Assembly (NCBI RefSeq): GCF_002751875.1
Contig: NZ_NMZM01000002.1
Span: forward strand, 310,001 to 374,000
Origin: Oceaniglobus indicus
Lineage (GTDB): Bacteria; Pseudomonadota; Alphaproteobacteria; Rhodobacterales; Rhodobacteraceae
Length of the DNA stretch: 64,000 nucleotides
Reading direction: 5' to 3'
Within the stretch, counting starts at the first letter, position 1. Every line of letters begins with the position of its first letter. The translations under genes and the position numbers were made by a program. Of this stretch, positions 1 through 8,164 are shown one piece after another. Below the pieces are notes generated by a model. The model ran no database searches. It had not been told where the DNA came from and saw only the letters and a program-made list of their open reading frames with translations.

Positions 1-1393
1 GCTGGCCTTCACGCTGGGCCTTGGCCCGACGCCCGCGCTGATCCTGCTGACCTCGGTCTATTACGGGGCCATGTATGGCGGGCGGATCTCCTCGATCCTG
101 CTGAACATCCCCGGTGACGAACCGGCGATGATGACCTGTCTCGACGGCTATCCCATGGCGCAGAAGGGCCGCGCGGGCGAGGCTTTGGCCCTGTCCGGCA
201 TCGCCTCGTTCGTCGGTGCGTTCTTCGCCACTTGGGGTCTGGTCCTGCTGGCGCCGCAACTGGTCAAGGTCGCGCTGCTGTTCGGCCCGGCCGAATACTT
301 CGCGCTGTTCACCCTGGCCTTTGCCACCCTCGGCGGCATTTCCGCATCGAACCAGGCGAAATCCGCCTTTGCCGCCGCGCTGGGCCTGGGCTTGGCCATG
401 GTCGGCGTCGACACGCAAACCGGCGTGCCGCGCTTCACCTTCGGCGAGGTGCATCTTTATGACGGCATCGACTTCCTTGTCGCCATCGTCGGCCTGTTCG
501 CCCTGTCCGAGGTCTTCGTCTTTCTCGAACACCGCGGCTCGGCCGCCGAGGAAGCCGCCAAGCCGAAGATGGACATCGGCAAGATCGTCCCGTCCTGGGG
601 GCTGATCCGCTATTGCACGCCGACGATGCTGCGCACCACGGTTCTGGGGTTCATCGCGGGGGTGCTGCCGGGGGCCGGTGCCTCGCTCGGCTCGTTCATC
701 TCGTATTCCATGGAGAAGAAGCTGGTCGATCCCAAGGGCGAAACCTTCGGCAAGGGCGATCCGCGCGGCGTCGCGGCGCCCGAGGCGGGCAACAACGCCG
801 CTGCCGGGGGCGCGCTGGTGCCGATGCTGGCGCTGGGCGTGCCGGGGTCGGGCACCACCGCCGTTCTGCTGGCTGTTCTGCTGTCGCTCAACATCACGCC
901 CGGTCCGCTGCTGTTTTCCCAGAACCCCGACGTGGTCTGGGGCCTGATCGCGGCGCTGTTCATCGGCAACTTCATGCTGCTGGCAATGAACATCCCCATG
1001 GTCGGGCTGTTCGTGCGGGTGCTGATGGTGCCGCCGCGCATCCTGATGCCCATCGTCGCCATGGTGTCCTTCGTCGGCATCTACGGCATCTCGGGGTCCA
1101 GCTTCGATCTGCTGGTGATGGTCGGCTTCGGTATCCTCGGCTGGGTCTTGCGCAAACTCGACGTGCCGCTGGTGCCCGTCATCCTCGGCACGCTTCTGGG
1201 CAACGAGATGGAGGTCAACATGCGCCGCGCCGTCACCATCAACGACGGCGACTATTCCATCCTCGTCGGCTCGCCCCTGGCCATCGCCCTCTGGACCATT
1301 GCCGTGGTCGGCTTCGTGCTGCCGATCTTCTATGGCAAGGTGCTGAAGCGGAAGATGAAAAACCCGAGCGAGGAAGGATCGCTGAAGGATTGA
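1..1393 (+). CDS. tctA: Tripartite tricarboxylate transporter large permease TctA (5' end cut by window)
   Basis: Large membrane subunit of a TTT-family importer, which takes up citrate-like or other organic acids with a periplasmic TctC protein and a small TctB subunit, driven by an ion gradient. The reading frame is open from base 2, so roughly 40-50 N-terminal residues lie outside the window; 463 codons remain. The family hallmarks are visible at the start: SVYYGAMYGG, then ILLNIPGDEPA and DGYPMA. A second conserved block, PGAGASLGSFISYSMEKK, lies near residue 225, and many hydrophobic segments follow. The C-terminus is charged and ends LKD. tctB and tctC would be expected just upstream. 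The substrate cannot be read from the sequence. Confidence 0.93.
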   Translation, partial: LAFTLGLGPTPALILLTSVYYGAMYGGRISSILLNIPGDEPAMMTCLDGYPMAQKGRAGEALALSGIASFVGAFFATWGLVLLAPQLVKVALLFGPAEYFALFTLAFATLGGISASNQAKSAFAAALGLGLAMVGVDTQTGVPRFTFGEVHLYDGIDFLVAIVGLFALSEVFVFLEHRGSAAEEAAKPKMDIGKIVPSWGLIRYCTPTMLRTTVLGFIAGVLPGAGASLGSFISYSMEKKLVDPKGETFGKGDPRGVAAPEAGNNAAAGGALVPMLALGVPGSGTTAVLLAVLLSLNITPGPLLFSQNPDVVWGLIAALFIGNFMLLAMNIPMVGLFVRVLMVPPRILMPIVAMVSFVGIYGISGSSFDLLVMVGFGILGWVLRKLDVPLVPVILGTLLGNEMEVNMRRAVTINDGDYSILVGSPLAIALWTIAVVGFVLPIFYGKVLKRKMKNPSEEGSLKD

Positions 1394-1480
1394 CCCGACC
1401 TCCGGGCGCCCGGTCCATCGCCGACCGCCCGGTGTCCCCATGCCGCCCGTGACGCGCGCACAGCCGGCGCCAGGGCGCGA

Positions 1481-2476
1481 TCAGGTGCCCCTGCTGCGCC
1501 ATGTCGGCAGGATATCCCCCGCCTCGGCCGTCGCCAGAAACACCCCCCGCGCGATCGACCGCGCCACGCAATGGGCCGCCGCCGCGCCGATGCCGGGCAA
1601 ATCGGCGTCCTGCACCGGCAGGGCGCCGGTGGACAGCGCGAACACGATATCGCCGTCCATCGGGGTATGGGCCGGCACCACCGCGCGGGCGATCCCGTCA
1701 TGGGCGGCCACCGCAACCCTCTGACATTGCGCCTTGGTCAGCGCCGCGTCGGTCGCAACGATGCACAACGTCGTATGGGCGCGAGCCGTCATCGCCGCCA
1801 TCTTCCGGCTGTCGGGGCGAAAGCACAGCTCGCTGGCGGGATCCACACCCAGGCCGCCGAACTCGGCCCCCATCTCGAACGGCGCGGCCCAGAACCGGCC
1901 CGACGGCGTCAGCACGTCGCCGACCGGGTTCGCTGCCACCAGGGCGCCGACCGTGATCCCCTGTTCCAGAACGAACGACGCCGATCCCAATCCACCCTTG
2001 CACGACGCCGCCACCGCACCCGTGCCCGCGCCGACACTGCCCAGCGCCACATCCACCGCTGCCGCCGCCAGCGCGGCGCGGCCCAGCGCACCATAGGGGT
2101 TCGCGTCCCAACCCTTGTCGCCTCCGTTCAGCAGGTCGAACAGGATGGCTCCGGGCACCAATGGCACCCGCGCGGGGCCCACGGCAAAGCCCCGCCCGGC
2201 CGCCCGCAATCCATCCGACACCCCCGAACAGGCATCCAACCCGAAGGCCGATCCCCCCGACAACACCAGCGCGTCGACCGCCGTAACCGATTTGTCCGGC
2301 GCCAGAAGATCCGTCTCGCGGGTGCCGGGCGCACCGCCCATCACATGGCACGAGGCAACAAAGGGCGCATCCGCGACGACGACCGAACACCCGGATTTCA
2401 ACCGCCGGTCCTGCGCATGTCCGACACGGATCCCCGCCACATCCGCAATGGTATTCCGCACACCCACCCGCATCAC
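1481..2476 (-). CDS. P1-family (DmpA/NylC-like) self-processing aminopeptidase
   Basis: 331-residue member of the P1 family of N-terminal-nucleophile hydrolases, which release N-terminal residues from peptides or amides after cleaving themselves into two chains. The fold is recognisable from GSAFGLDA, GAGTGAVAASCKGGLGS and the post-cleavage block TTLCIVATDAALTKAQ. By analogy with NylC the nucleophile would be Thr235. The residue before it is His234 (bases 1775-1777), where I expect Asn. The start ATG (there is a second ATG directly after it) has AAAGG a few bases upstream. It sits 69 bp downstream of the peptide-importer ATPase on the same strand, so it probably hydrolyses imported peptides. 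The exact substrate is unknown. Confidence 0.85.
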   Translation of the reverse strand: MMRVGVRNTIADVAGIRVGHAQDRRLKSGCSVVVADAPFVASCHVMGGAPGTRETDLLAPDKSVTAVDALVLSGGSAFGLDACSGVSDGLRAAGRGFAVGPARVPLVPGAILFDLLNGGDKGWDANPYGALGRAALAAAAVDVALGSVGAGTGAVAASCKGGLGSASFVLEQGITVGALVAANPVGDVLTPSGRFWAAPFEMGAEFGGLGVDPASELCFRPDSRKMAAMTARAHTTLCIVATDAALTKAQCQRVAVAAHDGIARAVVPAHTPMDGDIVFALSTGALPVQDADLPGIGAAAAHCVARSIARGVFLATAEAGDILPTWRSRGT

Positions 2477-2481
2477 ATGAC

Positions 2482-2522
2482 CTTTCGCTTTTTCTTGCTG
2501 AAAATACTCGATCCCCCGGCCG
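2482..2522 (+). repeat. Recurrent intergenic element, copy A
   Basis: Between the ATPase stop and the peptidase start. The plus strand reads CGCTTTTTCTTGCTG followed by AAAATACTCG and a C-rich stretch. It matches copy C (8099-8120, opposite strand) almost base for base over GAGTATTT..CAG.CAAGAAAAAG, with one small indel. On the minus strand its purine-rich end supplies the AAAGG that precedes the peptidase start codon. Confidence 0.6.
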
Positions 2523-2545
2523 ATACATGGTGCCGTGCCATCGTG

Positions 2546-4135
2546 TCAGTCACCATTCGCAAAACGCGGCATCACCGGCGCTGCGGCGATCAATTCGCGG
2601 GTATAGGGATGCTGCGGGGCCGAGAACACGCGTTCGGTCGCGTCATGCTCGACGATGCGTCCCGCCTTCATCACCAGAACGCGGTCGGTGACCGACCGCA
2701 CCACCGACAGATCGTGACTGATGAACAGCCACGCCAGCGCCCGGTTGCGCGACAGGTCGGCCAGCAGGTCCAGCACCTGGGCGCGCACCGACACGTCCAG
2801 CGCCGACACCGCTTCATCGAACAGGATCAGCTCGGGGTTCAGGATCAGCGCCCGCGCGATGGCAATGCGCTGACGCTGTCCGCCCGAGAACTCGTGGATG
2901 TAACGATCGGCATCCGCGGCCGACAGGCCGACCGCCTCGAGTGCGGCGTTGACCCGGTCGCGCCGCGCCGCGCCGCCTGGCGGCCTCGGCATCAGGTGCA
3001 GCGGTTCCGAGATCAGGCGCGCGACGCGGTGGCGCGGATTGAAGCTGCCATAGGGATCCTGGAACACCACCTGAAGACCGCTGCGCAGCGCCCGGGGCAG
3101 CGTGGCGATGTTGCGCCCGAACGCCTGGATCTCGCCGCCCTGCAATGGCTCCAGCCCCAGGATGGCGCGCGCCAGGGTGGATTTCCCGCACCCGGATTCG
3201 CCCACCAACCCGACCCGTTCGCCGGCATGTATGCTCAGGCTGACGCCATCCACGGCCCGCAACAGACGACGCCGCGCAAAGGGCCGGCTTCGCGGCAGGG
3301 GATAATCGCGCACGGCCTCGCGCACGGCCAGAATCTGCGCGCCCTGCGTGGCTGGCGGGGGCAGATCCGGGCGGTGGGTCGAGGCGGCGAACAGCGCCCG
3401 GGTATAGGGATGTTCCATTTTCGTGAACACCGCGCGGGTCGCGCCGGCTTCGACCACGCGACCCTTCTGCATCACCGCGATCCGGTCGGCCATCTGTCCG
3501 ACAACGGCCAGATCGTGGGTGATCATCAGCATCCCCATGCCGAAATCCGCCACCAGCCCCCTGAGCAGATCGAGGATTCGCGCCTGTGTCGTCACGTCCA
3601 GCGCCGTTGTCGGCTCGTCCGCGATCAGCACCTTCGGGCGCAGCGCGATGGCCATGGCGATGACGACGCGCTGGCGCTGCCCCCCCGAGAGTTCGTGGGG
3701 ATAGCGCGAAAGCGCTGCGCGGTCCTCGGGCAGGCCGACCCGGTCCAGAACACCGCGTGCCCGCGCCATGGCATCGGCACGCGACGCACCGTCATGCAGG
3801 CGAATCGTTTCTGCCACCTGCTGACCAATGCTCTGCAAGGGATTGAGCGCCGTCATCGGTTCCTGGAACACCATGCCGATGTCACGCCCCCGAATCCGAC
3901 ACAGTTGCGCCTCGGACGTTTGCAGCAGGTCGCGGCCATCCAGCAGGATGCGCCCCCGGGTCGCGACCCCGGGGGGCAACAGCCCCATCGCCGCCAGGGC
4001 GGTGACCGACTTGCCCGATCCCGATTCGCCGGTCAGGGCCACGATCTCGCCCGCGTCGATGGTGAACGACACCTGGTGCAGGATCGGCCGGCCGCCGATC
4101 GACACGTCCACACGTTCCAACGCCAGCAAGCTCAT
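2546..4135 (-). CDS. Peptide ABC importer, fused double ATP-binding protein (DppD-DppF type)
   Basis: 529 residues holding both nucleotide-binding domains of an oligopeptide/dipeptide importer in one chain. Domain 1 has Walker A GESGSGKS at residues 36-43, signature LSGGQRQR and Walker B VLIADEPTTALD. Domain 2 has GESGCGKS near residue 320, signature FSGGQRQR and ILFDEAVSALD, with Ala where Pro is usual. Each domain carries the C-terminal HPYTR.L extension typical of peptide-importer ATPases. The start ATG overlaps the permease stop (ATGA), so the two are translationally coupled. It acts at the cytoplasmic face, powering the two permeases encoded upstream. Confidence 0.93.
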   Translation of the reverse strand: MSLLALERVDVSIGGRPILHQVSFTIDAGEIVALTGESGSGKSVTALAAMGLLPPGVATRGRILLDGRDLLQTSEAQLCRIRGRDIGMVFQEPMTALNPLQSIGQQVAETIRLHDGASRADAMARARGVLDRVGLPEDRAALSRYPHELSGGQRQRVVIAMAIALRPKVLIADEPTTALDVTTQARILDLLRGLVADFGMGMLMITHDLAVVGQMADRIAVMQKGRVVEAGATRAVFTKMEHPYTRALFAASTHRPDLPPPATQGAQILAVREAVRDYPLPRSRPFARRRLLRAVDGVSLSIHAGERVGLVGESGCGKSTLARAILGLEPLQGGEIQAFGRNIATLPRALRSGLQVVFQDPYGSFNPRHRVARLISEPLHLMPRPPGGAARRDRVNAALEAVGLSAADADRYIHEFSGGQRQRIAIARALILNPELILFDEAVSALDVSVRAQVLDLLADLSRNRALAWLFISHDLSVVRSVTDRVLVMKAGRIVEHDATERVFSAPQHPYTRELIAAAPVMPRFANGD

Positions 4136-4950
4136 GCGCGCATGATCCGCAGCCGTGGATCCAGCCGGTCGCGCAAGCCGTCGCCCAACAGGTTCAGCCC
4201 CAGAACGCTCAGCACGATGGCCATGCCGGGAAAGATCGCCAGATGCGGCGCAAAGGCCACCATGGTCTGGGCATCGGCCAGCATCCGCCCCCAACTGGGC
4301 GTCGGGGGCTGTGCGCCAAGGCCGACATAGGACAGGCCGGCCTCGGCCAGAATGCCAAGCGAAAACTGGATCGTTCCCTGCACGATCATCAGCGAGGCGA
4401 TGTTGGGCAGGATATGTTCGACCGAAATTCGCGCCGCCGACTTGCCGCAGACCCGTGCCATGGCGATGAAGTCCCGCTGCCACAAGCCCAGCGCCGCCCC
4501 CCGGGTCAGGCGGGCAAACACCGGGATGTTGAAGATGCCGATGGCGATGATCGCATTGACGGCGCCCGCGCCGAAAACCGCGGTGATCAAGATCGCGATG
4601 ACAAGTGCCGGAAAGGCAAAGATCAGATCGTTGCCGCGCATGATGATCTCGTCCAGCCAACCGCCATGGCGCACCGCCGCCGTCAGGCCAAGCGGAATGC
4701 CGACCCCCATGCCGATCCCGACCGCCAGGATCGCCACGGCGATCGAGGTGCGCGCCCCGACCATGATCATAGACAGTATGTCGCGTCCGAAATGATCGGT
4801 GCCGAACCAATGCACCGGCGATGGCGGTTGCAGCTTGTTCGGGATGTCCAGGGCATCGACGGGCCAGGGTGTCCAGGCCAGGGAAAGCAACGCGGCGAAC
4901 ACGAACGTCGCCGCAAGGCCCGCCCCCCATACGAAACTGCGCGATATCAT
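4132..4950 (-). CDS. Peptide ABC importer permease, DppC type
   Basis: 272-residue inner-membrane subunit. It has one N-terminal membrane segment, then the family motif HWFGTDHFGRDILSMIMVGA near residue 45, then five further hydrophobic segments. The EAA loop that docks on the ATPase is seen as GLSYVGLGAQPPTPSWGRML. The chosen start (MISRSFVW) overlaps the stop of the first permease by ATGA; a longer upstream reading would lie inside that gene. It pairs with the DppB-like subunit to form the channel. Confidence 0.93.
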   Translation of the reverse strand: MISRSFVWGAGLAATFVFAALLSLAWTPWPVDALDIPNKLQPPSPVHWFGTDHFGRDILSMIMVGARTSIAVAILAVGIGMGVGIPLGLTAAVRHGGWLDEIIMRGNDLIFAFPALVIAILITAVFGAGAVNAIIAIGIFNIPVFARLTRGAALGLWQRDFIAMARVCGKSAARISVEHILPNIASLMIVQGTIQFSLGILAEAGLSYVGLGAQPPTPSWGRMLADAQTMVAFAPHLAIFPGMAIVLSVLGLNLLGDGLRDRLDPRLRIMRA

Positions 4951-5894
4951 CGGCGTGACCGCAACCGGGGATCGACGAGGGCATAGGCGAGATCGATCAC
5001 GAAATTCACCATGATGACCGCGAACACCAGCAACATCACGACCGACTCGACCACGATCAGATCGCGCTGCGAGATGGATTGAAACACCAGCCGGCCCAAT
5101 CCCGGCAGATAGAACACCTGTTCGATGATGATCGCGCCCGCCAGCAGGAACGAGAATTGCAGCCCGATGATCGTCAGGACGGGAATCATCGCGTTGCGCA
5201 AGGCGTGACGCCAAAGGGCCTGCCGCCGGTTCAACCCCTTGGCACGGGCGGTTCGAATGAAATCTTCGCCCAGCATGTCGATCAGGCTTGATCGCATCAC
5301 CCGCGCCAGGATTGCCGCCTGTGGCAGAGCCAGGGCGACGGCGGGAAGGGTCAGCGCCTTGACGCCGGCGACGATGCCCGCATCCCATCCCGGAAAGCCC
5401 CCGGCCGCGAACCAGCCAAGGTTGATCGCGAAAAACGAAACCGCCAGCATCGCGAACCAGAAGTTGGGGATCGCCACACCGATCTGCGTCGCCACCATCA
5501 CGCCTACATCCCCCCGCCGCCCCCGGCGCGAGGCCGCGAAAATGCCAGCGGGAAAGGCGATGACGACCGCCAGCACCAAGGCATAAAGCGCCAGCGGCAG
5601 AGACACCGCCAGACGCTCGACGATCATCTCGCTCACCGGGCTGCGATAGGCATAGGAGGTGCCGAAATCACCGGTCAGCATCCCCCCCACCCATCGAACA
5701 TACCGCACGACGGTGGGCGCATCCAGGCCAAGCTCGGCCCGCAGAGCGGCGATCGTGTCGGGGCGCGCATTGACCCCCAGCATGTATGACGCAGGGTCGC
5801 CCGGCGCGACCTCGATGACAAGAAAGACCACGACCGACGCGACCGCCAGACTGACAACCAGGGAAAACGCGCGTCCAAGGGCATAGGCAAACAT
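4947..5894 (-). CDS. Peptide ABC importer permease, DppB type
   Basis: 315-residue inner-membrane subunit, normal length for the family. The N-terminal membrane segment is followed by VAPGDPASYMLG, the family's conserved periplasmic start. RTARAKGLNRRQALWRHALR near residue 220 is the EAA loop for contact with the ATPase. It is the first gene of a tightly overlapping permease-permease-ATPase unit. The binding-protein gene lies further upstream on the same strand, separated by a short gene of opposite orientation and a region with inverted repeats. Confidence 0.93.
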   Translation of the reverse strand: MFAYALGRAFSLVVSLAVASVVVFLVIEVAPGDPASYMLGVNARPDTIAALRAELGLDAPTVVRYVRWVGGMLTGDFGTSYAYRSPVSEMIVERLAVSLPLALYALVLAVVIAFPAGIFAASRRGRRGDVGVMVATQIGVAIPNFWFAMLAVSFFAINLGWFAAGGFPGWDAGIVAGVKALTLPAVALALPQAAILARVMRSSLIDMLGEDFIRTARAKGLNRRQALWRHALRNAMIPVLTIIGLQFSFLLAGAIIIEQVFYLPGLGRLVFQSISQRDLIVVESVVMLLVFAVIMVNFVIDLAYALVDPRLRSRR

Positions 5895-6011
5895 GGCGCG
5901 ACGTTAGGCGGCGGGCGGCAACTGGTCCAGTGGACTTTTGCACCCCACCCCCGTGGAAAACGATTGAAACAGGCCGTTTTCAGCACATCCTGCGAAGGAC
6001 GCGAATTTCCT

Positions 6012-6040
6012 TTGACAACCCTGGGTTGTAATCCCACAAT
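6012..6040 (+). promoter_or_regulatory. Sigma-70-like promoter reading towards the small membrane gene
   Basis: TTGACA at 6012-6017, 17-bp spacer, CACAAT at 6035-6040. The -35 is a perfect match and the -10 matches 4 of 6. An inverted repeat overlaps the -35 and spacer. It lies about 105 bp upstream of the start at 6147. No equally good promoter was seen on the minus strand for the permease gene. Confidence 0.45.
6015..6029. promoter_or_regulatory. 15-bp perfect inverted repeat (candidate operator)
   Basis: ACAACCC-T-GGGTTGT, seven-base arms with a one-base centre, sitting on the -35/spacer of the promoter at 6012-6040. This placement suggests a repressor site. The regulator is unknown. Confidence 0.5.
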
Positions 6041-6082
6041 GATCCGCACGACACGCGCAGATTTTTCGACTTCTTGATCGGT

Positions 6083-6095
6083 TAAACCCGGTTTA
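6083..6095. promoter_or_regulatory. 13-bp perfect inverted repeat (candidate operator)
   Basis: TAAACC-C-GGTTTA, downstream of the putative transcription start and 52 bp before the ATG at 6147. It differs in sequence from the repeat at 6015. Both lie between the permease gene and the small membrane gene, so either could be the target. Confidence 0.4.
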
Positions 6096-6146
6096 GGAAA
6101 TTGAGAAGATGATGGCGTGAATGTTCAACGGTGCAGGGCGTATCAA

Positions 6147-6323
6147 ATGGTTGTCGGATATCTTTTCGTCGGAATTCTCACCGGTATCTTCGGCGGCACC
6201 GCCGCATTTGCGCTGGATCACGGGATGTGGTCGATCGCGCCCATCACCTATTTCTCCGCGATGCTGGGCTTCACCTTGGCGGCGGCCGCGCGCCATGTCG
6301 CGGCGACCTCACGTCAGGATTGA
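6147..6323 (+). CDS. Small membrane protein, unknown function
   Basis: 58 residues. Two hydrophobic stretches (about residues 3-21 and 28-50) with a His-Asp-containing turn between them suggest two membrane spans; the tail is short and basic. I prefer the ATG at 6147 (MVVGYLF) with CAGGGCG about 9 bases upstream; an in-frame GTG at 6117 would add ten residues that look unlike a leader. It lies on the opposite strand between the peptide-binding protein and permease genes. I do not recognise a family. It is supported by the hydrophobic pattern, the start context and a promoter-like sequence upstream. Confidence 0.5.
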   Translation: MVVGYLFVGILTGIFGGTAAFALDHGMWSIAPITYFSAMLGFTLAAAARHVAATSRQD

Positions 6324-6354
6324 TCACCAACCGCCCCGGCGGCAAATCCACCGG

Positions 6355-7851
6355 CTAGCGATCCCAGCCAACTGCGGTCAGATCCACCGCCTGCGTCGGC
6401 TGATCACGCCACAATCCTGAAAGACCGACTTTCGCGACGGTGGGAATCGCCAGTTCGAACAGGAACGCATTGACGTAATCGCGCGCGATCATCTCCTGCG
6501 CCTCGCGCAACAGGGCCGTGCGGGCCTCCGGATCCGTCGTCTCGTTCAGCCGGTCCATCAGCGCGATGAAATCGGGATCGCCATACTGAAAGTAATAATC
6601 GGGATTGGCATAGATGCCGATATCCATCGGTTCGGTGTGCGACACGATGGTCAGGCCGAAGTTCTTTCCGTTGAACGTCGACTCCAGCCACTGCGCCCAT
6701 TCCTGGTTCTCGATCTCGGTGTCGATCCCGACCGCCCGCAACTGCGAGGCGATGATTTCGCCACCCCGGCGTGCATAGGAGGGCGGCGGCAACTTCAGGG
6801 TCGTGGTGAACCCGTCGGGAAACCCGGCCTCGGCCAGCAATTCGCGCGACCTTTCGGGATCATGGCCCGACAGCGCGATCAGGTCGACATAGGCCGGATT
6901 GTGCGGCGCGAAATGGGTGCCGATCGGCGTGCCGAGCCCGAACATCGCGCCATCGATGATCGCCTGACGGTCAATGGCATGAACCACCGCCTGCCGCACA
7001 CGCACATCGTCGAAAGGGGGCTGGCCGTTGTTCATGGCCAGGATGGTTTCCCCCTCGGTGGTGCCGACCAAGACCTGAAACCGGGGGTCCGCCTCGAACT
7101 GCGGCAGGTTTTCGGGCGCGGGGAAACCGACGAAGGCATCGATGTCGCCCGCCATCATGGCGGCAAACGCGGCCCTGGGATCCGAGATGAAACGGAACGT
7201 GGCCCGCTGCAATCGGGCCGTTTCACCCCAGTAATCAGGGTTGCGAACCAGATCGATCCGGTCACCCTGTCGCCAGTCGTCAAAGACGAAGGCACCGGTC
7301 CCCACCGGCGCCGTGGCGATGGTCGCGATGCTTTCCGGTGCCACGATCACCGCATCCCCCCAGGCCAGATCGAACAGGAAATTGCCGGTAGGGCGGCTCA
7401 ATGTCACCTCGACCGTCAACGGATCGATGACGCTGACGGTTTCGATCGGCGCGAACAAACCCTTCTGTGCGTTGGTGCTGTCCTCCGACCGGGCGCGATC
7501 CAGCGAGAATTTCACATCCTCGCCGTCCAGTGCCGTGCCATCGTGAAACGTCACGCCATCCCGCAAATGAAACGTATAGACCAGACCGTCGTCCGAGATA
7601 TCCCAGCGTTCGGCCAGCCCGGGCACCACGGATCCATCGGCTGCAAACCGGGTCAACCCCTCGAAGACATTCGAATAGAGGACCGAATCGATGGCGCCCG
7701 CCGCCCCGCTGGTCGGATCCAGGTTTGGCGGCTCAAGCTGTATCGCCACGATGACATCGTCGCGCGCCGCAGCGTGAAGGGTGCCCCCCAGCATCGCCAG
7801 CGCGAGTGTGAAAGCAGCATACAGTGCTGCGCGAATTCTCGGGACGGTCAT
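6355..7851 (-). CDS. Peptide ABC importer, periplasmic substrate-binding protein (SBP family 5)
   Basis: 498-residue extracytoplasmic binding protein of the DppA/OppA type. The N-terminus is a signal peptide: basic start, hydrophobic stretch LYAAFTLALAMLGG, and a probable cleavage near HAAA-RD. Mature-domain landmarks are LEPPNLDPTSGAA, VYSNVFEGL-like SVLYSNVFEGLTRF and WDISDDGLVYTFHLRDGV, all standard for family 5. The start at 7851 is chosen over the ATG 15 bases upstream because GGAG lies 6-9 bases before it, whereas it would abut the earlier ATG. It delivers peptides or similar solutes to the two permeases downstream. Confidence 0.92.
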   Translation of the reverse strand: MTVPRIRAALYAAFTLALAMLGGTLHAAARDDVIVAIQLEPPNLDPTSGAAGAIDSVLYSNVFEGLTRFAADGSVVPGLAERWDISDDGLVYTFHLRDGVTFHDGTALDGEDVKFSLDRARSEDSTNAQKGLFAPIETVSVIDPLTVEVTLSRPTGNFLFDLAWGDAVIVAPESIATIATAPVGTGAFVFDDWRQGDRIDLVRNPDYWGETARLQRATFRFISDPRAAFAAMMAGDIDAFVGFPAPENLPQFEADPRFQVLVGTTEGETILAMNNGQPPFDDVRVRQAVVHAIDRQAIIDGAMFGLGTPIGTHFAPHNPAYVDLIALSGHDPERSRELLAEAGFPDGFTTTLKLPPPSYARRGGEIIASQLRAVGIDTEIENQEWAQWLESTFNGKNFGLTIVSHTEPMDIGIYANPDYYFQYGDPDFIALMDRLNETTDPEARTALLREAQEMIARDYVNAFLFELAIPTVAKVGLSGLWRDQPTQAVDLTAVGWDR

Positions 7852-7950
7852 GGCAATCTCCGGCATCTCCAGGGGGGGCTCAGAACGTGTGCGCGACCTT
7901 CCACCGAATAAGCCTGGCGATCAAGAACAACCGGACCCGGCTGGTGCTGC

Positions 7951-7990
7951 CCGGGCTTTTCTCAATGACGGAAATACTCCCGCCGGAGGC
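7951..7990 (+). repeat. Recurrent intergenic element, copy B
   Basis: Plus strand: CCGGGCTTTTCTC, a short spacer, then GAAATACTCCCGCCGGAGGC at 7971-7990. The last 20 bases are identical to copy D at 53045-53064. The pyrimidine tract is preceded by a GC-rich self-complementary stretch. Confidence 0.6.
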
Positions 7991-8098
7991 ACCCCGAACC
8001 TGCCGCCCGCGCACCGCTGGGGATCGGCCACCACGGGCCCCGGGGCGACGCCCGCGCGTCGGATCAGACCGGATCTGGCGGGGTAAATGGAGCGCCTT

Positions 8099-8120
8099 GA
8101 GTATTTCAGGCAAGAAAAAG
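8099..8120 (-). repeat. Recurrent intergenic element, copy C
   Basis: Plus strand GAGTATTTCAGG then CAAGAAAAAG. It is the opposite-strand counterpart of copy A with a one-base indel. On the minus strand its CTTTTTCTTG is the T-tract of the terminator at 8111-8137. Confidence 0.6.
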
Positions 8121-8137
8121 AGAGCGGCGCACCGCTC
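8111..8137 (-). terminator. Rho-independent terminator of the sugar-import operon
   Basis: On the minus strand GAGCGG-TGCG-CCGCTC forms a six-pair stem with a four-base loop, followed by TCTTTTTCTTG. It begins 28 bases after the stop codon of the binding-protein gene ending at 8165. Confidence 0.75.
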
Positions 8138-8164
8138 CCTTTCCTATCGCATTGATTTCGCCGA

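Larger units (their letters stand above)
7852..8164. other. Gene-free stretch between two binding-protein genes
   Basis: No convincing coding sequence; the open frames here are Arg/Pro/Gly-rich shadows without start signals. It contains recurrent-element copies B and C in opposite orientations and, at its right end, the terminator of the sugar-binding protein. The left end must hold the promoter of the peptide-binding protein gene, but no clear -35/-10 pair was found. Confidence 0.6.

Noticed and set aside
1571-4330. Very long plus-strand open frame opposite the peptidase and ATPase genes
   Set aside because: Antisense shadow caused by GC-rich wobble positions; the product is Arg/Gln/His-rich with no family match, while the minus strand encodes recognisable proteins throughout.
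7880-8113. 77-residue minus-strand frame in the gap before the peptide-binding gene
   Set aside because: Arg/Pro/Ser/Gly-rich, spans two repeat elements, and has no ribosome-binding site.
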